Below are positions 24,160 to 31,138 of a stretch of 32,645 nt of DNA, in pieces (the stretch's first letter is position 1; each line of letters opens with the position of its first letter). Below the pieces are notes generated by a model, which was not told the origin of the DNA, ran no database searches, and saw only the letters and a list, made by a program, of their open reading frames with translations. A program made the position numbers and the translations under genes. This DNA comes from Pseudomonadota bacterium (GTDB lineage Bacteria > Pseudomonadota > Alphaproteobacteria > Rhizobiales > Xanthobacteraceae): positions 1-32,645 of the forward strand of contig JAEWBW010000039.1 in NCBI GenBank assembly GCA_023390955.1. Direction: 5' to 3'.

Positions 24160-25824
24160 CTACTTCGCGCCCGCTTTGGCCGCGTTGGCCTTGATCTTGG
24201 CCTCGACATCGCGGGCAATCTGGTCGATCGAGAAGCTCGCCTGCTCCTGGCTCGGTGGATACTCGATGAAGGTCTGAAGGAACATCGCTGCGTGCTGGGT
24301 CAGTTGGAAGGCGATGAAATCATTCCTCACGAACCAATCGAAATACTGGTCCGATACGATGTCGGCACGCTCGTAAGGATCCATCCGCATGTGGAACAGC
24401 TTCGGAACGCGTAGCGTCGTGAACGGCTCCTGCCAGACCGCGAAGCCGCCGGGGTGCTTCATCTCGACGAACACCGCCTTCCAGTCGTCGAGCCGATACG
24501 CGACAAGGACGCCGTCGTCGTTGAAATAGGCGAACTCGTTGCGAGCGCTCTTCGGTTGCTGCCCGGTCAGGAACGGAAGCTGGTTGTAGCCGTCGAGATG
24601 CACCTTGAACGTCTTGCCTCCGACAGGTGTCCCCTTGAGCAGGCGTTCCTTGATGTCGGTGTCGCCGGCAACAGCCAGCAACGTCGGGAACCAGTCGAGC
24701 CCCGAGAACATCTCGGTCGAGATTTCGCCGGGCTTGATGCGGCCGGGCCAGCGGACCATGGCGGGGACGCGGAAGGCCCCCTCGAAGTTCGAGTCCTTCT
24801 CGTTACGGAACGGCGACGTCGCGGCGTCTGGCCACGACCATCGGTTCGGACCGTTGTCCGTGGTGTAGATGACGATCGTATCATTGGTGATGCCGAGATC
24901 GTCCAGCGTCTTCAAGATCTTCCCAACGTCGCCGTCGTGCTCGATCATGCCATCGGCATAGAAATTACCGGGCATTCCGCTTTGCCCGAGCATCGACGGA
25001 CGCACATGCGTGAACAGATGCATGCGCGTAAAATTCATCCAGCAAAAGAATGGACGATTGGCCTTCGCCTGGCGCTGGATGAAATCGACGCACGCATCCG
25101 ACGTCTCGTCGTCGATGGTCTCCATGCGCTTCTTCGTCAGCGGGCCCGTATCCTCGATCTTGCCGTCGGCCGAGGTCTTGAGGACGCCGCGCGGCTTCTG
25201 GGTGAAGGTCGGGTCGTTCTTCGGGAAGGTCGGATTCTCCGGCTCCTCTTCGGCGTTGAGATGATAGAGGTTGCCGAAAAACTCGTCGAAGCCGTGGTTG
25301 GTCGGCAAATATTCGTCGCGGTCACCCAAATGGTTCTTACCGAACTGCCCGGTGGCGTAGCCCTGTGCCTTGAGGGCCTGTGCGATGGTGATGTCCCGAT
25401 CCTGAAGGCCGACCGTCGCGCCGGGGACGCCGACCTTGGACAAGCCCGTGCGCTTGCAGGACTGACCGGTGATGAAGGTCGACCGGCCCGCCGTGCAACT
25501 GTTCTCGGCGTAATAGTCCGTGAACATCATGCCTTCTTTGGCGATGCGGTCGATGTTGGGCGTCTTGTAGCCCATCACGCCGAACGAATAGCAACTGAGA
25601 TTGGTCTGGCCGATGTCGTCGCCGAAAATGACGAGGATGTTCGGCTTGCGGCCGGAGCCGGCCGGCGATGGCGACGCAGCCGGCGCCGCCTTCTGGGCCT
25701 GCGCGAGGGCTTCAGATGTCAGGGCTGCTGCCGCGACCATGGATGACGTTCCGAGAAGCAGATCGCGCCGACCGATGGATTGGTTCGGGCCGTTCCCGGC
25801 CTTCGTCTTGACGTCGTTGCTCAT
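24160..25824 (-). CDS. Tat-exported arylsulfatase (type I, formylglycine-dependent)
   Basis: The 554-residue protein has a twin-arginine leader (SIGRRDLLLGTSSMVAAAAL). The sulfatase signature is C110-T-A-G-R114 followed by STFITG; C110 is the residue oxidised to formylglycine. Metal ligands are D69/D70 (IFGDDIG) and D323/N324 (YTTDNGPN). K163/H165 (FGKNHLGD) are the usual active-site pair. These features define a divalent-metal sulfatase that hydrolyses sulfate esters in the periplasm; the substrate is not evident. GGGAG lies six bases before the ATG. The FGE gene lies 10 bp upstream, which fits oxygen-dependent maturation of this Cys-type enzyme before Tat export. Confidence 0.93.
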   Translation of the reverse strand: MSNDVKTKAGNGPNQSIGRRDLLLGTSSMVAAAALTSEALAQAQKAAPAASPSPAGSGRKPNILVIFGDDIGQTNLSCYSFGVMGYKTPNIDRIAKEGMMFTDYYAENSCTAGRSTFITGQSCKRTGLSKVGVPGATVGLQDRDITIAQALKAQGYATGQFGKNHLGDRDEYLPTNHGFDEFFGNLYHLNAEEEPENPTFPKNDPTFTQKPRGVLKTSADGKIEDTGPLTKKRMETIDDETSDACVDFIQRQAKANRPFFCWMNFTRMHLFTHVRPSMLGQSGMPGNFYADGMIEHDGDVGKILKTLDDLGITNDTIVIYTTDNGPNRWSWPDAATSPFRNEKDSNFEGAFRVPAMVRWPGRIKPGEISTEMFSGLDWFPTLLAVAGDTDIKERLLKGTPVGGKTFKVHLDGYNQLPFLTGQQPKSARNEFAYFNDDGVLVAYRLDDWKAVFVEMKHPGGFAVWQEPFTTLRVPKLFHMRMDPYERADIVSDQYFDWFVRNDFIAFQLTQHAAMFLQTFIEYPPSQEQASFSIDQIARDVEAKIKANAAKAGAK

Positions 25825-25834
25825 GCGACACTCC

Positions 25835-26842
25835 CTACTTTGCAGAAATCTGCGTTGGCGGCGAACTCACGGGCATCCGCGCCACGCACCTGAAGCCGAC
25901 ATGGCTGGTCGAGGTATCGACCGGCTCGGCGTGGCGCGCGGCCGGGCGATAGCGACGGCAATAATTCGGCGCGCAGAGATGCGAACCGCCCTTCAGGACT
26001 TTTCGCGGAATGCGGATGTTGGGCTGGCGCGGGTCAAAGCTCGCATCCTCGCGACCGCCACGAGGATTTTTCGGGATGCAGCAAGGCTTTGCGGGATCGG
26101 CCTGATGGCGGGCCGACCACCAGTCGGAGGTCCACTCCCAGACATTGCCGATCATGTCGTAGAGACCATAGCCATTCGGCAAGAAGGTCATCACCGGCGA
26201 GGTCCGCTCAAACCCGTCCTCGCCGAGATTCTGGATGGGGAACGTTCCCTGCCAGATGTTGGCCATGTGCTTGCCGCCCGGCGTGAGCGCATCACCCCAG
26301 GCAAACTCGGAATCATCGAGACCGCCCCGGGCGGCGAATTCCCACTCGGCTTCCGTCGGCAGGTCCTTGCCGGCCCAGCGGGCATAGGCAACCGCGTCAC
26401 TGTAGGAAACGTGGACGACGGGATGGTCGTCGAGCCCCTTGATATTGCTCCCGGGACCATAGGGATGACGCCAGTTGGCGCCGCGCATGAACGACCACCA
26501 CTGGCTCCAATCGGCGAGGTCCGTGATGCGCGGCAACGGCGAGAACACCAGCGAGCCGGCGTAGAGCATCTCCTTCAACGCGCCAGGATAGTCCTTGGGA
26601 TCGGGGACGATCTGCGCTTCGGTGACATGCCCGGTCGCATTGACGAATTGCTTGAACTGCCGGTTCGTGACGGGGGTGCGGTCGATCCAGAAGCCGTCGA
26701 CGGACGCCTGATGGCTTGGCGCCTCTTCGGGATAATGGTGATCGGATCCCATGCGGAACGTGCCGCCTGGAATGAAGACCATGTCGCCCGTCTTCACGTC
26801 GTCCGGCAACCACTCGCAGTGACCAGGGTCCGCACGCAGCAT
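25835..26842 (-). CDS. Formylglycine-generating enzyme (sulfatase-modifying factor)
   Basis: The 335-residue cytoplasmic protein has the FGE/SUMF1 fold markers: DMVFIPGGTFRMGSDHHYPE, FWIDRTPVTNRQF, LPTEAEWEFAARGG, GLYDMIGNVWEWTSDWW and the C-terminal GFRCVA. The catalytic cysteine pair is present as C290 and C295 in SHLCAPNYCRRYRPAARHA, the spacing seen in true FGEs, so it should oxidise the sulfatase Cys to formylglycine. The start is taken as the ATG at 26842 (GGAG eight bases upstream); a GTG at 26869 would add nine residues but has no clear site. It is the first gene of the long operon, 10 bp before the sulfatase. Confidence 0.9.
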   Translation of the reverse strand: MLRADPGHCEWLPDDVKTGDMVFIPGGTFRMGSDHHYPEEAPSHQASVDGFWIDRTPVTNRQFKQFVNATGHVTEAQIVPDPKDYPGALKEMLYAGSLVFSPLPRITDLADWSQWWSFMRGANWRHPYGPGSNIKGLDDHPVVHVSYSDAVAYARWAGKDLPTEAEWEFAARGGLDDSEFAWGDALTPGGKHMANIWQGTFPIQNLGEDGFERTSPVMTFLPNGYGLYDMIGNVWEWTSDWWSARHQADPAKPCCIPKNPRGGREDASFDPRQPNIRIPRKVLKGGSHLCAPNYCRRYRPAARHAEPVDTSTSHVGFRCVARMPVSSPPTQISAK

Positions 26843-27347
26843 GGTGGAAACTCCGATACGCGTTTCCACGTCGTGCTAGGGCACGGACTTCGGCAGATAT
26901 GACATACCGTCAAGCAACCCATGCAGTGGACACATTGCCTGGTCCCCTTTTCTTGGCGCCGAAGGTGGAGACGCACGTTCCAACTTTGTCAGCATCTCGT
27001 CCTTTTTCGACGCGCACCCTTCTGAGCACGCAGCATGAATATGCTGCTTGCGCGCCCTGCAGTCCGCAGGACGTTCACCACCAAATACCGCTTAGGTTGC
27101 AAACGGTATCCGAAGAATGGCAGGCTGTGATGTGCAGTTTGTGCCAACACACTGCACGGCCATGTGAGGCTTAACGACCCATGCTGCATATGCGCAAATT
27201 TGCAGACCTTTTCGGCACATATGTCCGATCAAATACAGCGATGAGTTGCATTAAATTGGGAAGCAGATTGTCGCATCAGTTCGCTCAGGGGTAGCAGTTT
27301 ACTTCTGCTGCCGCATAATTGTCTTTGTTCACTTGGAAAGTACAACC
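26843..27347. promoter_or_regulatory. Divergent promoter region between the FGE-sulfatase operon and the AraC gene
   Basis: About 500 bp without a gene separate the minus-strand operon from the plus-strand regulator. The region is more AT-rich than its surroundings. It holds copy 2 of the 63-bp element (27084-27146) and two adjacent palindromes, GCATATGC (27186-27193) and GCAAATTTGC (27194-27203). These lie between the element and the AraC start and could be operators. No clear -35/-10 pair was assigned. Confidence 0.6.
27084..27146 (-). promoter_or_regulatory. 63-bp bipartite regulatory element, copy 2 (upstream of FGE-sulfatase and AraC)
   Basis: It matches 8144-8206 with identical spacing: a perfect 21-base block at 27126-27146 and an 18/20 block at 27084-27103. 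It lies 240-300 bp upstream of the FGE start, in the same orientation relative to the minus-strand genes as copy 1. It is also about 200 bp upstream of the AraC start, so it could serve both promoters and autoregulation. Confidence 0.7.
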
Positions 27348-28340
27348 ATGGGGCAGTTCCTTCTGGTTGATTCTAGAAAGCTTGACGGTTTCGAAGGCTT
27401 GCATCAGGCCGTCCACGGCTCACACGTCGATGTCATGCAGCTCGGGCGCGGCCGATTGCGCGGCACGCTATCCCATATCGGCATCGGCGATTTCTCGCTC
27501 AGTGTCGGCACCTTCAATGTCGGCATGCGCACACAGCGCGTATCCAGCGACGACAAGCTGATCGTCGGGATGCTGCTCGCGGCCGAACAGCGCGTTGCGC
27601 ATTGGTCGTTCGACATGCAGCTCAACGACGTGCTGGTGATCCCGCCACTGCTCGAGCACGATGGGGTCTTTCACGGCGGATCCGCGTACGCCGCCATGCG
27701 CTTCGATCTCAACGAGGTGGCGTCGTTGTTCGGAGGGGAAGCGAGGCTGAGCGATCCCGACACCTGGCGCAGCCGGGGACACTTCCGGGCCAATCCAGAG
27801 TCCGGCTCGATCGCCTCCCGTCGCCTCGTCGGGATTGTGTCGCATCTGCGCAGCCATAAACAAGGTCTGACGCCATCGACCGCCGAATACTGGAAGCGCG
27901 CGATCGTGGAGTGCCTGGCCGTCAACGTCATATCTTCCTTGCCGCCCGACGACACCGGCTGGCTTCCATCGGCAAGACGGCTCATTCGCCGGGTCGAGGA
28001 TTATCTGCAGGATGCCGGCACCCGCCCGGTGCACGTCTCGGAGATCTGCGCCGCACTCACTGTGTCACGCCGCACGTTGCATCGCGCCTTCCAGGAGGTG
28101 TTTGGCGTGGGGCCCGTCACCTTCCTGAGGCAGAAGCGCCTTTGTGTCGTTCACTCTGCCTTGCGCGAAAGCGCGCCTCGCTCGACCACGGTTGCGGCCG
28201 TCGCCATGGAGCAAGGTTTCTATGAGCTCGGTCGCTTCTCCCAGTACTATCTGGCGATGTTCGGGGAGCATCCGTCGCAGACGCTCGGCTTCGGAGCCGC
28301 TCCTTTGCAAACATATGGCTCGCTGGATCACAAGCTGTAG
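27348..28340 (+). CDS. AraC-family transcriptional regulator
   Basis: The 330-residue protein starts at the ATG at 27348 (GGAAAG upstream). The first ~200 residues form a sensing domain (LVDSRKLDGFEGLHQAVHGS, VIPPLLEHDGVFHGG). The last ~105 residues form the AraC double helix-turn-helix: VHVSEICAALTVSRRTLHRA then FQEVFGVGPVTFLRQKRL, and a second helix-turn-helix within VAAVAMEQGFYELGRFSQYY followed by LAMFGEHPSQTLGFG. This resembles the group that regulates catabolic and alcohol-oxidation genes. It is divergent from the FGE-sulfatase operon and is the obvious candidate to bind the 63-bp elements. The effector is unknown. Confidence 0.92.
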   Translation: MGQFLLVDSRKLDGFEGLHQAVHGSHVDVMQLGRGRLRGTLSHIGIGDFSLSVGTFNVGMRTQRVSSDDKLIVGMLLAAEQRVAHWSFDMQLNDVLVIPPLLEHDGVFHGGSAYAAMRFDLNEVASLFGGEARLSDPDTWRSRGHFRANPESGSIASRRLVGIVSHLRSHKQGLTPSTAEYWKRAIVECLAVNVISSLPPDDTGWLPSARRLIRRVEDYLQDAGTRPVHVSEICAALTVSRRTLHRAFQEVFGVGPVTFLRQKRLCVVHSALRESAPRSTTVAAVAMEQGFYELGRFSQYYLAMFGEHPSQTLGFGAAPLQTYGSLDHKL

Positions 28341-28426
28341 GTGCCATCGTTTCCGCTTGGCGGGGCAAGGCTGCGGGGCAATTGGGCCAGGCTGGTCACG
28401 GGACTGCTGATGAAGCCGGGGACTGC

Positions 28427-28510
28427 CTATCCCAGCGTCTGCGCCAGCTTGATGCTCGCACAGACAATCATTCCCCACAGCGCGAAATTGATCTCGAGCG
28501 CGGCCAGCAT
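28427..28510 (-). CDS. Possible 27-residue hydrophobic micropeptide
   Basis: An ATG at 28510 with AAGGGA about nine bases upstream opens a 27-codon frame ending in TAG. The peptide reads MLAALEINFALWGMIVCASI then KLAQTLG. It is a single short hydrophobic helix that could insert in the membrane. The 308-bp gap between AraC and the ABC ATPase otherwise holds no gene. Very short frames arise by chance, so conservation is needed to support it. I have an impression of similar peptides in Bradyrhizobium but cannot verify this here. Confidence 0.4.
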   Translation of the reverse strand: MLAALEINFALWGMIVCASIKLAQTLG

Positions 28511-28598
28511 GGGTGTCCGTCCCTTGTGGCACCAATTCTTGCCGTCCGGTGCTCACAACCTATAATTGCTCAACGGCCGATGGTTTCCAACTGAAAAT

Positions 28599-28634
28599 TG
28601 CTAACGGGAACCAGAATGCAATCGGGAACCCGAC
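28599..28634. repeat. Two tandem 18-bp imperfect repeats
   Basis: TGCTAACGGGAACCAGAA is followed directly by TGCAATCGGGAACCCGAC, matching at 14 of 18 bases. They lie 14 bp beyond the stop of the ABC ATPase gene in an AT-richer spot. They could be a direct-repeat operator or simple sequence drift; no function is assigned. Confidence 0.35.
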
Positions 28635-28647
28635 TGCCGGCCCTTCC

Positions 28648-29415
28648 CTACCCTCCCGCTTTCGCCTCGCCGGAGCTCGCCAGATATCGGCGCAGAACGT
28701 CATCGACAGGGCCTGCAGCGACGATCTGCCCCTGCTCCAGCAGGATCGCGCGGTTGCAGGTGCTCTTGATGAGATCGACGTCATGCGAGGCCAGTGCGAG
28801 GATGCCGGCGCGGTCGACGATCCGGTCGAGCCGCTGGCGCGCCCTGCGCCGGAATTGCTGGTCGCCGACGCCGATCCACTCGTCGAGCAACACGATCTCG
28901 CCCTCGACGGCGGTCGCGACCGCGAAGATCAGGCGCAGCATCATGCCATTGGAATAGGTGCGCAATGGCAGGTCGAGCTTGTCGCCGAGCTCGGTGAATT
29001 CAGCGATCTCGGCGCGCCGCGCCTCGAGCTCGGCGCGTCGGGCCCCGATCACGAGGCCGCGGCGCATGATGTTCTCGTAGCCGGTCGCTTCCTCGTCGAA
29101 GCCGGCCGAGAGGTCGAACAGCGACAGGCAGTGCCCTGACACGTCCACCGCGCCGGACGTCGGATGGTAGATTCCGGCCAGCACCCGCAGCAGCGTGGTC
29201 TTCCCGGCGCCGTTGGCGCCGATGATCGCGACCCGGTCGCCTGCGCGAATGTCGAGGTTGACGTTGCGCAAGGCGGTGACGACGTGCGTGCTGCCATGCC
29301 GCCGGGGCGAGGTAATCGCTTGCACGAAACGGCTGCGCAGCGAGCGGTCGCGAAACGACAGCACGGGAAACGCCACCGAAACGTCGCGAAGCACGATATG
29401 GGCGGACCCGGTCAT
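28648..29415 (-). CDS. ABC transporter ATPase, polysaccharide export type (Wzt/KpsT-like)
   Basis: The 255-residue ATPase has Walker A GANGAGKT (66-73), the variant signature YSNGMMLRL typical of polysaccharide exporters (YSsGM in place of LSGGQ), Walker B EIVLLDEWIGVGD and the switch histidine in LALASHDVD. There is no C-terminal carbohydrate-binding extension as found in O-antigen Wzt, so it is closer to the KpsT type. It begins 10 bp after the permease stop. With the permease it should export a lipid-linked glycan, yet no glycosyltransferases are adjacent. Confidence 0.88.
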   Translation of the reverse strand: MTGSAHIVLRDVSVAFPVLSFRDRSLRSRFVQAITSPRRHGSTHVVTALRNVNLDIRAGDRVAIIGANGAGKTTLLRVLAGIYHPTSGAVDVSGHCLSLFDLSAGFDEEATGYENIMRRGLVIGARRAELEARRAEIAEFTELGDKLDLPLRTYSNGMMLRLIFAVATAVEGEIVLLDEWIGVGDQQFRRRARQRLDRIVDRAGILALASHDVDLIKSTCNRAILLEQGQIVAAGPVDDVLRRYLASSGEAKAGG

Positions 29416-29425
29416 CGCATGCGGC

Positions 29426-30265
29426 CTATAACCAGTAGGCCACACGGTGGCGGTACGTCGCGTAGCAGGCCAGCCCGACGATCGCCATGGCGAGTGCGTA
29501 GGCAGACCCCTGCAGCCAGAGCACAGGATCGATCGGTTGCGACAGCAGCGGCTTGCGCACGAGTTCGAGCAGCGTTGCAAATGGATTGACCCGCGTCAGC
29601 CAAAAGAACGGCGTGCCTTGCACGGCATCTGGCGTCCAGATGATCGGCGTCAGGAAGAATACGAATTGCAAGCCGCTGACGATCGCCGAGCCGATGTCCC
29701 GATAGCGGGCGCAGAGCATGCCGAGCGCGGTCGCGCCGCCGATGAGCGTCACCAGCAGGATAAGGAAGCCCGGCACTGCCAGCAACATGCTCCAGGCGAG
29801 CGGCCATGGCATCACGACATAGAGCACGACCACGAGCAGAAGATGATGCACGAAGATGATGACGTTGCGGGCCGTCATCTGCAGGACGTGCACGATCAGC
29901 GGCGCGGGCACCGCCTTGATCAAATGGCCCGATGCCACGAAGACATTTGAGCCCTCCTGGAGCGTTGCGGCGATCAGGGTCCAGACAATCAGGCCAACGG
30001 CGAAGGACGGCAGGAAGTGGGAGATGTCCTGCTTGAACAGCGTCGCATACACGGTGCCGACACTGCCGATGGTTGCCGCCAGCGTCAGCGTGATCCAGAG
30101 CGGACCGATCACGGTGCGGCGGTAACGCAGGGAGACGTCCATCAGGGCGAGCGTGCCCCAGCGATCGAACTGCGCGCCCTGGGCCAGAATCTCCTTGGCC
30201 GCGCTCGGAACCCGAATGGCCATTCCGCTGTCAGACGCCCCGTTCTGCCGGCGATCAATCGTCAT
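29426..30265 (-). CDS. ABC-2 type permease, polysaccharide export (Wzm/KpsM-like)
   Basis: The 279-residue protein starts at the ATG at 30265 (AAGGGG upstream at long spacing; the frame is open further to 30346). It has a cytoplasmic N-terminus with the conserved stretch FDRWGTLALMDVSLRYRRTV followed by IGPLWITLTLA, and about six transmembrane helices (for example FAVGLIVWTLIAATL, LLLVVVLYVVMPWPLAWSML, FVFFLTPIIWTPDAV). This is the ABC2_membrane layout of KpsM/Wzm/RfbD permeases. It is paired with the ATPase immediately downstream. Confidence 0.88.
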   Translation of the reverse strand: MTIDRRQNGASDSGMAIRVPSAAKEILAQGAQFDRWGTLALMDVSLRYRRTVIGPLWITLTLAATIGSVGTVYATLFKQDISHFLPSFAVGLIVWTLIAATLQEGSNVFVASGHLIKAVPAPLIVHVLQMTARNVIIFVHHLLLVVVLYVVMPWPLAWSMLLAVPGFLILLVTLIGGATALGMLCARYRDIGSAIVSGLQFVFFLTPIIWTPDAVQGTPFFWLTRVNPFATLLELVRKPLLSQPIDPVLWLQGSAYALAMAIVGLACYATYRHRVAYWL

Positions 30266-30346
30266 ACGGGATGTATCTGCCCCTTCAAATGCGGGCAAGC
30301 CCCGCGGACGGGCAGCGGCGCAGGCAGGGCGAACAAGCGTTCGCAA

Positions 30347-31096
30347 TCAGCCCTTGGCTTTGGGCTTTCGCCTGTGGAAGGGCCTGCGGCGGCCCCGCGG
30401 AGCCGGTTTTGGAGCGAGCTCGGGCATTTCCGCCTGCACCTCGCGGTAGCGAGTTAGCAGCCGTTCGAAGCTGGCGTGCAGCGTCTCGGCGATATCGGGG
30501 CGTTTCTCCAGGCCGGCCAGGATCGCCGCGGCCGCCTCGATGGTCGAGAGCCCGTCGCTTCGCGGCTCCTTTCGCAACCGTCCGTAGCGCGAGGGGCGCG
30601 ACGGATTGAGGATCACGCGCTGGCATTTCAGCATCCAGGGATTGCGCCACCACAGCGCCTTGGCCTGGCTCCAGGTCCCGTCGAGCAGCACGACGCCCTC
30701 GATCTTGTTCAGGATGGCGCGCTGGTTCTCGGCCGCCTCGCCCTTGCGGGTGAGCACGACGATTTCGCCCTCGGCGTCGAGTTCGCTGGCGCGGGCCGAG
30801 CCGAGATAGAGCACCGCCCAGCGCGCCGCATTCTCGATCGGCCGGTCCAGCGCCTTTGACAGGCTCGGCCAGGACAGGCCGACCCGAACCGTCGCGTCGG
30901 CAAAATGGGCTGCCGTCAGCCGCGCGGTGCCGAGCGCACGGTCCTGTTCCTGCGGATGCTGCAGGATCAGAAGCGCGGTGCGGTTCTCGATCGGGGTGAC
31001 GCTGTCGCAGATGCACAGCGGCAGCGGCTTCTGGCAGTGCGGGCACTCGGCAATCGGCTCGGCCGGCGCGGCTGGTATCTCTGAGGGATCGGACAT
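30347..31096 (-). CDS. DTW-domain protein, probable tRNA-uridine aminocarboxypropyltransferase
   Basis: The 249-residue protein carries an N-terminal zinc-type cluster CPHCQKPLPLCICD and the family motif LLDGTWSQAKALWWRNPWM containing D-T-W. It ends in a very basic tail (RGRRRPFHRRKPKAKG) fit for RNA binding. DTW proteins (TapT/YfiP, TapA) transfer the aminocarboxypropyl group of SAM to uridine, giving acp3U in tRNA. The start at 31096 is preferred over an upstream TTG. It follows the RND pump gene by 42 bp, but there is no functional link. Confidence 0.85.
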   Translation of the reverse strand: MSDPSEIPAAPAEPIAECPHCQKPLPLCICDSVTPIENRTALLILQHPQEQDRALGTARLTAAHFADATVRVGLSWPSLSKALDRPIENAARWAVLYLGSARASELDAEGEIVVLTRKGEAAENQRAILNKIEGVVLLDGTWSQAKALWWRNPWMLKCQRVILNPSRPSRYGRLRKEPRSDGLSTIEAAAAILAGLEKRPDIAETLHASFERLLTRYREVQAEMPELAPKPAPRGRRRPFHRRKPKAKG

Positions 31097-31138
31097 GAGG
31101 GCGGCTATACGCTGTGCGCCGCCCTTCAACAACCCCGG

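Noticed and set aside
26843..26869. GTG start at 26869 for the FGE gene
   Set aside because: It has no clear ribosome binding site, whereas the ATG at 26842 has GGAG at good spacing. The difference is nine residues outside the conserved domain, so it remains possible.
27057..27071. Short inverted repeat CCTGC-N5-GCAGG in the divergent promoter region
   Set aside because: Five-base arms are common by chance in GC-rich DNA and it has no match in the other element region.
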